Numbered from the stretch's first letter, positions 36,302 to 51,300 are shown. The stretch: DNA of 64,000 bases from Nematostella vectensis (GCF_932526225.1 NC_064046.1:12321208-12385207); one strand, 5' to 3'. The notes: a model not told the origin generated them from the sequence alone. A program made the numbers and translations.

Positions 36302-39300
36302 CTGTGTGTTGGGAGGGAGGGGGACAAACCTGAAAACGCTTGCGAGGGAAGCAACACCCTTACCTGAAGGCAAACTTTTGCTAGAAGTGTGAGGTAATTG
36401 TAGCAGATGAACAGCTTCCATAGTCTGAGCAGCTTCTTGCGAGGCTGAAGATAGAGAGCTTGTCCGTGCCACAGAAAGAAGAAGCACCATAGGATGAACC
36501 CAAAGTTGAAGATGCTGACTGTGCTTTGTACGGTGATGTACACTACGGCGAGGGTGACCCAGTACATATGCTGGAACAGTGTGACCTATAGAACGAGGAT
36601 TCGAACATATGATCGGAGGTTTGATACTAATATCATGGGAGACCTAGTACATATGCTGTAACAGTGACCTATAGAACGAGGATTCGAACACATGATCAGA
36701 GGTGCTGTAATGATATCAAGGGAGACCAAGTATATATTATGCTGGAATAGTGTGACCCATACGATGAGGAATCAAACGTAACTCAAACACATGATCCGGC
36801 GAGAGACCCAATATGTATATGCGAACAGTTAACGTTAAGACGATAGAGAGAGACCTGATTCGAACACATGATCAGTACCCTACAAGCAGAGCTTTCTTTC
36901 TGTTTTGTTTCTATCAGTTCACTTATCCTTGTCGCGTCTCTGTTCTTTCGCGATTTCGATTGTTTAAAAACGAGAACACGGGAGAACAGAGACGCGACAC
37001 GGAAAAGTGAACTGATAGAGACAAACAGGAAAAGGCTCTGCTAACATGATCATGTGTTCGAATCAGGTCTCTCTCTATCGATCGACATGATCAGAGGTAT
37101 AAGTATGCTGGAACAGTAAAGTACAGAACAGTAAATAGGTGAAACGTGATTCTAACACATGATCAGAGGTATAAGTATGCTGGAACAGTAAAGTACAGAA
37201 CAGTAAATAGGTGAAACGTGATTCTAACACATGATCAGAGGTATAAGTATGCTGGAACAGTAAAGTACAGAACAGTAAATAGGTGAAACGTGATTCGAAC
37301 ACATGATCGGAGGTATACGTATGCTGGAACAGTAAAGTACAGAACAGTAAATAGGTGAAACGTGATTCTAACACATGATCAGAGGTATAAGTATGCTGGA
37401 ACAGTAAAGTACAGAACAGTAAATAGGTGAAACGTGAAGTGGAAAAGTCAACGTGTCAACGCTAAGACGATAAAGTGAGACGTGATTCGAACACATGATC
37501 GGAGGCTTAATAACGATGGGTACACTATTATAATAGTTTAGTATCGTGTTCTCCACCTTGCAGAAGTCAAGCCACGTGATGTTCCACATGAAGTCCGGAG
37601 TAGAAAACTTGACTCTGCTCCCCCTCCTCGTCTGTCTCGACTGTTCCGTCTCTTCCGCCGTCCAGGAATAACGCTCTAGTCCGTACACGTTTTCCTGGCA
37701 GCAGGCGAATAAGAGCTGGAAAAAGTCACCTGTCCCGGAAAAAAAAGAATATTTCTAAAAATGCCCAAAACCTAATTTTATGTTGCTACTGATCCTAATA
37801 GACAAATTAAAATGAGTTTAGTTGTGATGGAAACAGGGAGCGATTTCTAGGATTCTTCTAAACTGTAGAATGAAAAGGATTGGATTGGGGAAAGGTGTAG
37901 CATAACTTTTTGAGTACAAAATTTGAGCGCAAGCTGATTAAAGCAAAAATTAAATGAACGATGTCACGGTTTAACCTTTTAACTTGAGTGTTATTTTAGA
38001 TAGTCGAAGGCTAGTTTGCTGGTTTGAAGGGATCCATATTCCCTAACAAACAACCTCCTCCACAGGTTATCTCTTATTTCTTATGTTTTAAAGAAGCTAG
38101 GGACTTCTGTTCTCTGAGTAGTATGCGCGAGGAGGAACATGGGCGACACATGGAGCCCAAATGTCGGGAAGATAGGGGTTCACCTTACCTAACAATAGCT
38201 TGGGATCCGAGGGGAAAGAGACGTCAGTCAGGTAAAGCCAGTGGGACAGGTTGGGGTCCAGGACTTTGGTCCATGGATAAGCTAAGAAGCAAACATTGGT
38301 TAGTACTGGCCCCAGTCAACGCACTCATGTTAAATGGGTACAGTAGCAGTGCAGTGCGTCTACAATAAGACGCCCATAGGACTTCAGGTGGTGTTACACG
38401 GGATAACATGTAACAAAAACTTTTCGCGATACATTGTATTGTGGAAAATTTTTGACCGTGTAACATGTCGCGCAACACAACTTTCCGCGCATCATTTCAC
38501 TCGGCAACATGTTGCGTGTTTTTGAATTCGCTTCAAAAACATGCAACACAGAATGACGAATATCTGGAGAGTTAATCCGTGTAACAATTGTTTGGCAGCA
38601 TGTCAGAATGGATACGATACAGTGTATCACGAAAAGTTTTTGTTGCATGTTATCTCGTGTAACACCAACTTAGTACAATTGTACAATAATAAAATGTAGA
38701 GTGATTTAGCACAGCTGCTATTTTGGATAAAGATTGCCAAAATACCATTTTTTTTCTAGTAACGAGACTGTAACATAAGATAACCGCGCAAACTTTGATT
38801 TAGATAATAAGAGGTAGCAGGATATATTTGAAAACATTTCAATGGCTACATACCAAGGCAAAGTCCAGGCGGCCATCCGAGCACCAACAAGTACTGGACA
38901 GGAAGAAGGAAAGCCAGAAACCCGACATAAACCGGCCAGATTACAGCCGAACTTTGTCTGCCTAAAGCGAGGAACGAGCCGAGCCAAAGCGCGTAGATAA
39001 CGGAAGTGACGTCACAGCGAACCGCCATGTTGACCACCATGACTACGAGAGAAACCTGGGGCAGAGTAACCATTACATGAGCAATACTTAGAGAGGACGG
39101 AATAGAATCAAATGGCTCGATTAGCGTGTAAGGAAAGCTAAAATTGTAAAAAAAGTCAAACACGCATATCAAATGTTTTGACTTTTTCTAAGCCAAAGTG
39201 TTAGAAAAACTGGTTAAGCAGGTAAGACGACAAGGCATTACCTCCCAACCAAAGTGGTAGAAAAACCGGTTAAACAGGTATTTGACGCATTGCAGCATGT

Positions 39301-42300
39301 CGTCATCCGCCTTTTGGCGGGAAGCACTCTCGAAGAGGATCCCTGGCTCGGGCTCCATCAGGTTACGCCGGATGCGGTAGAGTTTCTACGATATAATACA
39401 TTAAAAAGATATGACCATGCGGGTCGCTCCATGCAAAATAGGCCGGGAGATATCAACAACAAAAATCCTACTTAATCAACGTCTTTGGATCACACTGTTT
39501 AAACTTTTTTAAGTACGGTTGGCTATGTACCGCGCGCGACGATGGGCGAGACTTGAAGTGGAACAGTCTTTGGTCGTGGAATAATACGGCCACTATTTAC
39601 CCTATGATCTCACCTGGTTGTGTTTGATGACTGCTTGCAGCACAATCACGATCACGATGAAAAGATAACCCTGCAGTTGAACAGAACATGGTCATCAAAT
39701 TAGGGAATCTTTACAATACGACGCCCGCTACCGTGACCACGTTGAAAGTCAACTGAGAATGCGAGAAACGTGCTATCTGATTAACATGAGCTCCACTAGC
39801 CAACCAGGGAGGAACCCTCCTTGTTAAGACGTTCGTGTCAATCCACTTGTTAAAAAACATCGAAAAAACATCGAAAATAAGTCTAATACATGGATGCCAT
39901 TTCATTGAAGGTATCCCAGCTATCTGCTTGAATAATCCGATGAGAGAAGCACATGCTTTGCATGACTCGGTGTTCTTAAAAATGGCGACCAGCCGCTGAT
40001 CTTTTTTGGAATTACATACTAATACACATTAGCAGTCCGAGAGTTTATTACGTCCCCAGCGTCCCCTATGGTACGGTTACCTAAGGTCTACAGAATCCAA
40101 TGGTACGGTTACCTTAAGTCTATAACGTCCCCAATGGCACGGTTACCTTAAGTCTATAACGTCCCCAATGGCACGGTTACCTTAAGTCTATAGCGTTTCC
40201 AATGGTACGGTTACCTTAAGTCTATAGCGTCCCCAATAGTACGGTTACCTTAAGTCTATAGCGTCCCCAATGATATGGTTACCTTAAGTCTATAACGTCC
40301 GCAATGGTACGGTTACCTTAAGTCTATAGCGTCCCCAATGGTACGGTTACCTTACAGTAAGTCTTTAACGTCCCCAATGGTACGGTTACCTTAAGTCTGT
40401 AGCGTCCCCAATGGAACAGTTACCTGAAGTCCATAGCGTCCCCAATGGTACGATTACCGGTTACCTTAAGTCTGTAGCGTCCCCAATGGTACGGTTACCT
40501 TAAGTCTGTAGCGTCCCCAATGGTACGGTTACCTTACAGTAAGTCTATAACGTCCCCAATGGTACGGTTACCTTAAGTCTGTAGCGTCCCCAATGGTACG
40601 GTTACCTTAAGTCTATTGCCTCCCAAATGGTACGGTTACCTTAAGTCTATAGCGTCCCCAATGGAACAGTTACCTTAAGTCCATAGCGTCCCCAATGGTA
40701 CGATTACCGGTTACCTTAAGTCTGTAGCGTCCCCAATGGTATGGTTACCTTAAGTCTATTGCCTCCCAAATGGTACGGTTACCTTAAGTCTGTAGCGTCC
40801 CCAATGGTACGGTTACCTTAAGTCTGTAGCGTCCCCAATGGTACGGTTACCTTAAGTCTGTAGCGTCCCCAATGGTACGGTTACGTTAAGTCTATAGCGT
40901 CCCCAATGGTACAGTTATCTTAAGTCTGTAGCGTCCCCAATGGTACGGTTTCCTTAAGTCCGTAGCGTCCCCAATCGTACGGTTAACTTAAGTCTATTGT
41001 GTCCCCAATCGTTACCTTAATGTCTTCGGAGATGACGTTGGTCTTGTAAAATCCTACCCATAATGCATTGTTTGTAAAGTGGTTGATGTCTTGAGAAGTG
41101 GGAAGGGACTGGAGAGAGAAATCAAGGACACCTGTTTCTGCGATAAACCTCACTAACAGCGAAGGTAAGAAGTGATACAATCAATTACTTGTTTACCACT
41201 ACTTAACTTTACACTATAGGTAAGGGCCTATAAAGAAGTGGAACTCGACCCACATCGGCCGTGGGAGAGTCATGACTACTTTACACATGAACATAAAGAG
41301 GAAAAGAGTGGTCGGGAAAGCTATGACAATTGTGAACGCGAAAAGACCTTTTTCTTAAGGCTGGACAAAACAATTTTAAGAAGGTTCTATTTACAAATTT
41401 CGACATATATTAGTCAGTGCTGGGTTTATAAATATGCAGGTCATCTCTTGATATGGAATTGGCCGAGCGAAAAAGGGAAAGGTATCAAGTTTTTAACGGT
41501 GTTCAAATTTACCATGTGGGCAATTTTCTCAGTTTTCTCTCAGAAATGACAGAATTGGTAAATCATTGTCAGGAATTGCAGACCTCTTTAAAAAAAACTT
41601 TAACATGGTCGCAAGGCACATGGGACCTAAATAGAAACCCTACCACAGAAGGCCCAGTACGTAATACCAACATCCCCAATATCTTGATACGTTGCTTGGT
41701 ATACAAAAACAGGCGATTAGTCAAAGTGACGTCACGACGTACCTTGTCTGTACAGTTGTGTTGGAAGAGGTCAGCTTGTACAAACCGCAACTGATAAATC
41801 ATCTTACTGAGCACGACCAGCGAACTCCAAATAAGGAAGCAGTAGGACAATGCCCTCTGTAGCATGCGCGAGGGCATGGCGATGGCGAGAAGGATGATAA
41901 TTATTGCGTTGATAGCACACACCTGAGCGAAATGACGAGCAATACAAATAAAGAGGCTGGGCTAAAACGTTTAAAAAAAGTAAACTTCCGGTCGCCGTGA
42001 TATAGCAGATAGGTCTGCTTTTACAGAGCAAGCTGCCTTGTACCCAGGGCTCTCACTAGCGTGACCGGACTAAGCGTGCATGGGTAGCATGTCCCTTGTT
42101 CCTTTGCGCCAGCACCAAACCTTCCCATGGCTCATTGCGCTCACTAGTATATTTCTCACATGTTTTTACTGATGTGAGACGCCTGGGTACAAGGCAGCAG
42201 AGCACGACTTTTCAGCTTATCTGTCAGCCGACATTTTTTACCGTAGAAAATGCCCGTTTGAGAAATGATGTGGCTGACAAGGGGTATAGCAGATAGGTCT

Positions 42301-45300
42301 GCTTTTACAGAGCAAAACTTTTCAGAGAACTTCAGTTTCAGAGTATTTGACAGCTGCCCTTTTTTTTACCCAAAAAAATTCGAGAAAGCTTCTCATTCCA
42401 TCGGCGTCGACTGATTTGAGAAAGCTATTGCGTACTATTTTTATCGAGTTTGTCAAAGTATTAGGGGTGCTGCAAGGTAGGTCTTCAACATTTCCTCTGT
42501 GCAACCGAGCAATGCAGTGCAGTACAATGCTAGCAGATGCTTTTAAGCATCTTAAAAGAGAAAACCATTATTTGAATGCGATATAATGTAAATAATATAG
42601 ACATAATCGATGTGGGCGACCTAAGTGCGATTTACCTGATACACCACAACGCACATCAACACTAGGTTACCAAGCTTCATCATGTGCAGTTCGCCTAGTC
42701 GCCATAGCAACACTGTGACGTAGTTATAAAAGTGGACACCCTTCACGAGAACCGCGACGAGCAGCGGTTTCTGATGGTGGTCACGTGACTTGTGGTGGTC
42801 ACGGGACTTCACACCTTTCTGACTGGCAGCAGACTCCAGGCGTCGGTCACGTGTGAGAACTAGGCCCTGGTCACGTGGAGTGTCACGTGAGCTTCCCTCA
42901 TTACCGGACGTTGAGGGCTCAGGTTGCGAGGAAGGGCCTGCGGTGCTAGTTTCTTTGTTTAGCGGTTCTATCTCATCGGGATTTCCGTTTCTAAAGTAAA
43001 GAAATTCAATGTTAATTATGTTTTGAGGTTAGCCGATGCTTATAAAACATGTTTGTTATCATTCCCTTTTTCGTCCCGGCCTTTGTCATATAAGGAGATT
43101 GCATACTATATTTGGAAGTCCGCTTTCTCGCTTGTGTTGGCCGCTAAATGATGTTTGCGCTGAGAAATTTTACGTAAACTTGCAGGAAAACTTGTTTTTC
43201 TTCGTTTATCATGGAAGCCATTTTGAATAGGTACGAGGAACATACCGAAACTCACGCGTATTTTCGATAAGTTGGCTTCTAGGAATTGATTCTAGGAATC
43301 TCTCAGACACAAACCGTTTTCCGTAGTTTTTGTAGTAAAACGTCTATAAAATTCACCCTTTGAATAAAAGAAATGAAGTCAAACTTTTATATTAAAATGA
43401 CACTTAAACACAATTTTTCACGCATATTCTATGGGTGAAATGTACTTTATTTCCGATAAGTTGGCTTATTTCTTGTTTAGTCCTTTTTCTCGACCCAACG
43501 GTGGGAATCTCTCCGTAGTTTTTGTAGTAAAACGTCTACAAAATTCACACTTTGAAAAAAAAAAAAAGAAATGAAGTCAAACTAATATCAAAATGACACT
43601 TAAACACAAATTTTCACGCATTTTAATCAAACATATTCTATGGGTGAAATGTACTTTATTTCCGATAAGTTGGCTTATTTCTTGTTTAGTTTTTTTCTCG
43701 ACCAAACGGTGGATATTTCTCAGACACAAACCGTAGTTTTCCGTGTTTCTTAGGAGAGAAGAAAAACAATTGAACTCTTAATGAGATTCTCGCTATAATG
43801 GAATATCAGCAGGAAAGTCCTGGCCGGTCAGCTTTATTTTTTGGCAACCTTACGAAACTTTTTTTTGCTGCATTGAAAGCTTTTTTTAACCAGGGTATTT
43901 GATAGTAACCAGAAAGTTTTATCGCAAAAAAAAAAAAAAAATAAAATAAAATAAAAAAATCAAAAGTGGCATTTAACAGCTGTAGTTTCCGTGCTGACAA
44001 AGCGTTGCTTTTGTGCTCAAAATAAGAAGGACTTTTATTATATGGCAAAAAACGGTTTAGAAAAAAGGAACAGAAAATTACGTTGGAGTCATATACTTAT
44101 AACGTAGGTGTAGTGAAGAAGAGTGAAATAAATAGAAAACGCTCTTTGATTGCCACCACACGAGAACGCGAGGGACTTAATGGCAAAATTTTGGAATCGT
44201 GTTGCATTTTGCTGTTGACAGCGAAAAGGGGAATTTAAACTTCTTCACATCTATGCGTCTTGCAATGCCTTGTAAACATTTGCAAATTGTTGATAATATC
44301 GAGCACTTTGTTAAGCTGTGGATAGCATTTATTTTTTAACCACAAAATGCTTAACTTCTCATTGGTCCGCTTCGAACGATTCACGCATCATTGAAGCAGA
44401 ATTGCATTACCCACGGCCATAATTATTTTCCAAATACTTACTACAAAGTTAATTTTAAGATAAACAAAAGGATAAAAATGGTCCGTATGGGTAAAATTAG
44501 CCACAAAAGGCTACATTAACATGCCATAGTCGCTAAGCCACTTCATATTTCAATATTTATTTAGAATTAGAAACAGGAGCGTGAAGGCCCCATAATCCAC
44601 CGTGATATATTGTCCCCGAGCAACAACAACAAAAAGACAGAAATAAAAACCGTGCGCCACTAAACGTTCGGACAGGTGGACGATAATGGTTGCCTCTTTT
44701 TTTGGACGTCGAATTTTATTAGCAAAATTAAGAAAACCTGGGAACTAAATTAGCCCCTCTTTAATGTTATGACGTCAACATCAGTCCTGATTTGCTGCTT
44801 CCCCCATATTTAGAAGATGATTATACGTTCTTAATGCACCAGGTTTCGGTTTTGACGCCACATTCGCCGATACCAGCGGAAAAGTTCAAGTCTCTTGAAA
44901 TCTGCGTTCCCGATATTTCCAGGTGAGAAATAACCGCTTTTTTAAACAAATATTAGGAGTAAGTTAAACATTAGAAAATTAGGTTTGAAAAACAGAATAC
45001 ATCAAATATTGAAAGAACCAAAAGAGTAGGTGATGACCACTTGACTAAAAACACGTTTTTATATGTTTATCTCTACAGGGCCACCTTTTTATTTTTTTAT
45101 TTAAAAAAAACGAATTCTTTGTTTAATTCCGATTTCGTCTTCAAGAGTAAAAAAAAAGAAATAGGGCAAGTTTAACACGCGAATAAAAAAATCTAGCCTT
45201 CTTTTCCTATGTAAAAAAAAACAAACGTTAAGAAATGTTGTTTAATTACGGCACCATCGCATAAAATAGGGTCAACACTGTTTTCTCCTGTTTTTGTTCT

Positions 45301-48300
45301 ATTTAAATATTGTTTTTTGGATTTATTTAAGGTTTCGAATTCTAATTTGATGAATTGTTTTTGAAATTTGAAAACTGAAAAAAAAAGGAAAAGTGTATCT
45401 TTTTCCTTTACAGTTTAGCGCTGTTTACGGAACGAGTGATGATCATCTCCATCAATACGAGCTGTGGGTTATCCGCAGAGATGGTGATCCTCTATCCAGA
45501 TTTGACAAAGAAAACCAGAAAGATGATAACGCTAGCTCAAGCTATTTTACACGGCGTCACATGTCCCTTCACCATCGCATTAAACCTCACCATTATCCTG
45601 GTTCTACTGAAGGTCCGCTCACTTCGCAGCAACGCCAATATAACGATCGGTTTTCTTGCCGTAATTGATTTACTGATGGGTTTGATCATACAGCCTTCTC
45701 TGGTAGCAGAAAACATCCTGCATTATTCACAGCACATGCCCTCCTGCTCAAACCTTGCATACCACTATTACACAGACCGTATACTATATCTGATCTTCCA
45801 GACCCTGACGTTCAGCTCTTTGCATCACTTGACTCTGATGAACATTGACCGTTACATAGGAATGAAGAATACTTTTCGTTACCCTGTAATTGTCACGCAA
45901 GGGCGCCTGGTTATAGGTGTGGTGATCGCGTGGCTTCTAGCAGCAATTCTTGCGTTAAACGTGTTCTTCCCCGTGGTCATGATCCCAATGACAGTCTCCG
46001 TCCTCGCCTGCGTCCTTGTTTGTGTCTATTGCAGCTTCGTAGTAACCCGAGAGAGTAGAAGACACCACAGGCAGATTATCGCCCAACACGTGGCCGTCGG
46101 GTTACCCCCCAGCATGCTACAGCCACGAAAGGCAAACTGGGTCTTCGTATTTCTTACTGTGGTTCTTCTAATCACATATTTTCTGGCAGGCCTGATACGC
46201 AGTCTGATCAACCGACCATCCTCTATTTTCAACGAAACTTCTACTCTCGTAATAATGAATGCAATCCTTAATCCAATTATTTTCATCTCCAGAAGCAAAG
46301 ACTTCAGAACTGCGCTAAGGGGGCTCCTTGAAATCCATTCAGGGGCGATACAACCTCATCATAGCAACTGGCTGAACGGGGTAAACTGATCGAATTCTCC
46401 TATCAGTTCAAGACTTGGTGTTCTTCTAGAGGCGACAAAGTCTAATCAAGCAACTATTATGGTTCTAAGGATAAACTGATTAACTATTGAATTCTCTTTA
46501 TAATTGCAAAAAAAAAATAATAATAATAATAACCTGACAGTAACATGTAAATACCATTGAACCATTACCACGTTTAAATAAGTCAGAATTTAACCTAGTC
46601 TTGGATAAATGTATATTTAAAGATCAAATTAAAGTATATTTACTATTTATCTCGCTGTCTATCTCTGAGTCAATCGGGTCTTATAAGGAGGGATGTGGGA
46701 TTATCCCAATGATGTAGAAGAGATGAGGCCTTATACCATTGGTGTAGGAGAGATAGGGCCTTATCCAAAGGGGGTGAGAGATGGGGTCTTATTCCCTGGG
46801 TGTCGGAGAGGTGGAGCTTATCACAAAGGGGTTAAAGAAGTGGTGCCTTATCCAAAAGTGTAGGATTGATGGGGCCTTATCTCTTGGGTTACGTAGAGAT
46901 AGGTCGTGATCCCATAGGTTTCGGAGAGATGGAGATGGAGATAACAGTGGGGCTGAAGAAGTGAAGCCTTATCCCTAGGTAGATGATGTATTGAGATCTA
47001 CTTTAAATTGATTTCTCATATCAATAAATGTGTTCTTAGTAGTTACATGCACTCCTACTTTATCAGTAGGAGTACTCGTGTTCTGAGGCGCACTCAGGTA
47101 TTTCTTAGCCATGCTTTCTTGTTTGCTTAAGTGTTAAGGTGGCCCTCTAGCTCCCCTAGTGGAGACCTGCAATACATAACCTCTAAAATACTCTGTGTAT
47201 ACATTTGTCTTACCCTTCCTCTGGGTCTTTAGTAGAGTCACTACGGGCGTTCCTTAGGTCTATCATAGCCATAAAAGGTTGATGGAAGAAGTGAAGCTGA
47301 ATCACAATAATGATGGAAAAGGCAGTCGGGGTCAGGAGCTCCATAAGGAGACTCGCCTTAGTGTGTTGCCTTAGACCTAAGTTGTACAACCTAAAAGAAA
47401 AGACAAGTAGGTGTAAGTATAACTTGTACAACCAATATTTTTTGTGGACAGCAACAACAACAACAAACAAGCAGGCAGGTATTAGGATCAATACATCAAT
47501 ACAATTTTGGAATACAACCAACAACAGCAACTACAAACGAACAAGCATGTACGCAAGCAAACTACAGCAAAAAAAACTTTATTCAGAATAAGACCACTTC
47601 TCGAGAAATATATATAGTGGAACCTGCAAGATTGGTCAAGGTAGGTTTAGAAGAAAAGTGATATTATTGTAAACACTATTTGTTTCATGGTATAGCTGGC
47701 ATCTATAAAACTTCATAGGCTTGGAAATTAAATAAGAATTTCTATTACGTTTATGGTCACTATCGCCACCAAAAGGTTCCTCAATCCAGTAGGAATTTCT
47801 GGTCGTTAAGTTGAGCCAATAAATACAGTTTACTTTTAGGGCAATCAAATGGGTACGAAACACAGTGCTGGAGTGGCAAATAACTGTGTGTTTATAAAAA
47901 ATGGCCGCTTAATAGAGGTATGAAATAAAGTGCTGGAGTGACCAAAAACTCTGAGAAACATATTATTCGTTAAGTTGAGCCAATAAATACAATTCAGTTT
48001 ACTTTTAGGGCAATCAAATGGGTACGAAACACAGTGCTGGTGTGGCAAATAATTGTGTGTTTATAAAAAATGGCCGCTTAATAGAGGTATGAAATAAAGT
48101 GCTGGAGTGACCAAAAACTCTGAGAAACATATTACTGCATTTGCCAGAAAACATACCATTGGTCTGAGAGTCCAGTGGCGTTGTGCCAGTACAAAGGCAT
48201 GTTGTCAAACTGGTAGGTGTAAATGATGAGTAGTATACAAATGGAATAGATTACCATCACCCACCACAATGGGCGCAGAATCAGCCGCCAGGTCGTGATA

Positions 48301-51300
48301 GAGATCTATATATGAAATGACATAGTTTGAAATCATGTTTAAGGGACCGTTTTCCAGATGATGGAGTTTGGGCGCGTAAGGTGGCTTTGGCGTCTTACGA
48401 ACATTCCCAGCTTTCTCCTTGACAAATGATAGCATTTCAAGTTTTTTTTACAAGGTGTTAACTTCAAGCTTTATCATTTAACGACGGCAGCCAAAGCCTT
48501 GATTTTGAGCTCACGTTCACTCATCTGAGAAACAGGCATTCCGACTATCACATCACCGATAATATGTGCCTAAATTTTGCAGAAGCTTCTAATTTTATAA
48601 ACCACCCCACAGCCTTATTGGCTGATTCTTACTAACTACACAAGCAAAAGCCTAGCGCATCGGATTTGAAAAACTGGCTAAGTGCAAACGCATAAAATAT
48701 TTGAGATCTCTTGCGCTTACGTTACAATAAAAAATGTAGACCTATCATGTGTTGTGCTTGCGCTTACATTATATCAAGAACGAATCTTGGCTAACGACAA
48801 CCTTAATAACAAAACCTTTCCAGTAGGTCTCTTAACAAGGTTAGACCTCTTGCTTTTAAACAAGTGTTTGCCCACCGTTTCAGGTGATAATGGAGGACAG
48901 TATAAATACTAACTCTTCGGGTTGGGTTAGGGCATACGAGGGCATTCACGAGAATTGAGTTTATTAAAACTAAAAAAAATGTTTAACTAAAGAACTTACC
49001 TGGTAGCAGATAAGGATAAACAAGAAGATGGCCATGTAGCCGATCTGATAAACAGACACTTCATTTTGTAACCCGACAAGCAAGAAGGCGCCACAGCAGA
49101 GTAAAATCCAGTACTTGGCAAGCACGGACTTCACCCACATCATAAGCGCCTTGGCGTCATCTGACGCGCGAGAGTCCAGGTCTTCCACGTACTCAACAGG
49201 AGCTGCGGATCAAGTAATGATATAAAAGAACTTTCAAGAGATACGAGGTCTTCATCATAATAAACAGGATGAAGGAATGGTTTTAACAACACTGTCAAGG
49301 AAATCAAGGTATTCCACGTACATCAACAGGAGCTTTGGATAGAGGATGAAAGAATGTTTTTTTTTAACAAGGAAATCGGGGTCTTTAACGTATTGAACAG
49401 GAGCTGTGGATGAAGGAATGGTTTAACAAAAATCAAGAGATTCGTTGCCTTCAACGTAATTAACAGGAACTGTGGATGAAAAGCCAACATTCAAGGGAAT
49501 CCAGGCCTTCAATGTTATCTACAGGAGTAGTGTATAAATGAACGGTTTTAATAATATTGTCCAGGCCCGTACCCAGGATTTTTCTTGGGGGGGGGGGGGG
49601 CGGAATCCGAAATAGTGGACCTAATTTCTCCGGGGGGGGGGGGGGGGGGGTTAATAAAAAATCTGACCACCCCCGCAGTAGCTCCACAACACGTCTATTG
49701 AGAACCGTAAAGGGACCTTCGGCCGTTGTGCGTTCGCACCCCCTGCACCCCCCTGGGTACGGGCCTGCTGTCAAGGAAATTAAGACTTTCAACGTAATCA
49801 ACAGGAACCGCGGATGAAGGAATGGTTTGAAAACCAAATTCAAGGGATTAGAGGTCTCCAACATAATTAACAGGAACTGTCGATGGATAATGATTAAAAA
49901 AAATACAAGGAAATCTGGGTATTTAACGTAATCAACAGGAGCTGTGGATAAAGGATGGATTTTAACAATACTGTTAAGGAAATTAAGGTATTCCAAGTTT
50001 TCAACAGAAGCTGTTGACGCCACGGGTATGCATGCCACATTGTAGATATCTGTTGGTTTACTTGGGACAGCTCGGACATTGACTTAAATCTGGTTGGGAT
50101 TAAACACGGAACGTGTGGCGAAATAAAAGCCTCTCAAACACATTAAAAACGGTAAATGTTAATGAGATAATAAGTAACTAAAAACCAGACCCACCTGAGC
50201 TAGAGGCTGCTTCTAAGGAGGCTGGAAAAAAGAATAAGAAAACACCATTAACAAGCACCAAAGTTTAAGGTCCACAAGGGCGGGACAGAATGTTCTGTGG
50301 TCTATGGGTATAGTAGGCTTATTTCGTTGACAAGTTAATTTTTATCTCTCCAATGTCAAAAAGAATGGTATGCCTCAAAATTCAAATTGTGCTGTTCTTG
50401 CTTTACGCACAAGACAACTGTTTTGTTCGGGATTGTATTATGTGGTATTTTCATTTTTTTTCGCGAAACAAAATAGATATGCTGTGGTGCAACGTTACAA
50501 CGCTTGGGATAAATAAATAAGGCGCATCGCTTTGCAATGATTTCCGTTCTGTTTAAGCTCCTGCTTTTATACTCACTCATCTTTCTTAGCGCCTGTACGA
50601 AGGGGTGGGCGAGGCTGTGTAATTGAATCCCACTCTGGATGGACTCCTGCTCGCGTTTCTTCATCTTCTTTTCACGGATGTGCTGCCTTAGCGTTGCCCA
50701 AAACACCCACGTGAACAGAGTCTAAAACAAACGGATTCCCACGTGAACAGAGTCTAAAACAAACGAATTCCCACGTGGACAGAGTCTAAAACAAACGAAT
50801 GCCCACGTGAACAGAGTCTAAAACAAACGAATGCCCACGTGAATAGAGTCTTAAAGGAACGAATGCCCACGAGAACAAAGTCTAAAACAAACGAATGCCC
50901 ACGTGAATAGAGTCTAAAAGGTACAAATGCCCAAGAGAACAAAGTCTAAAACAAACGAATGCCCACGTGAACAGAGTCTAAAACGAACGAATTCCCACGT
51001 AAACAGAGTCTAAAACGAGCAAATGCCCACGTGAACAGAGTCTAAAAAGAACGATACCCATGTGAACAGAGTCTTAAACAAACGAATACCCAATAAAAAA
51101 GGGGAAAAACGAACAATATAAACAGTTTAAACAGGTCTATAATGAAGTATTACTACTGTGAACGGAATATGAAAAAAAAACATGGATCAAACCAAGTTTA
51201 AATTCTTAAATAAACCGTGAAGCAAATTAAATACATAGCTCTGATGCTGCAGGTGATTGAGTTCTTCTGGACCTGCCATTGTTGCATTTGTGTCGCAATG

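Noticed and set aside
36023-36367. Plus-strand frame rich in Tyr and Cys
   Set aside because: Translation of short ATATCAATACAGCATGTCAC repeats and a GT microsatellite.
37075-37374. Minus-strand frame with a repeated 24-residue unit
   Set aside because: It arises because the exon 22 acceptor array has a 72-bp period; no start, signal or family features.
50754-50942. Hydrophobic minus-strand frame
   Set aside because: It is the exon 9 acceptor array translated; real exon 9 ends at 50,721.
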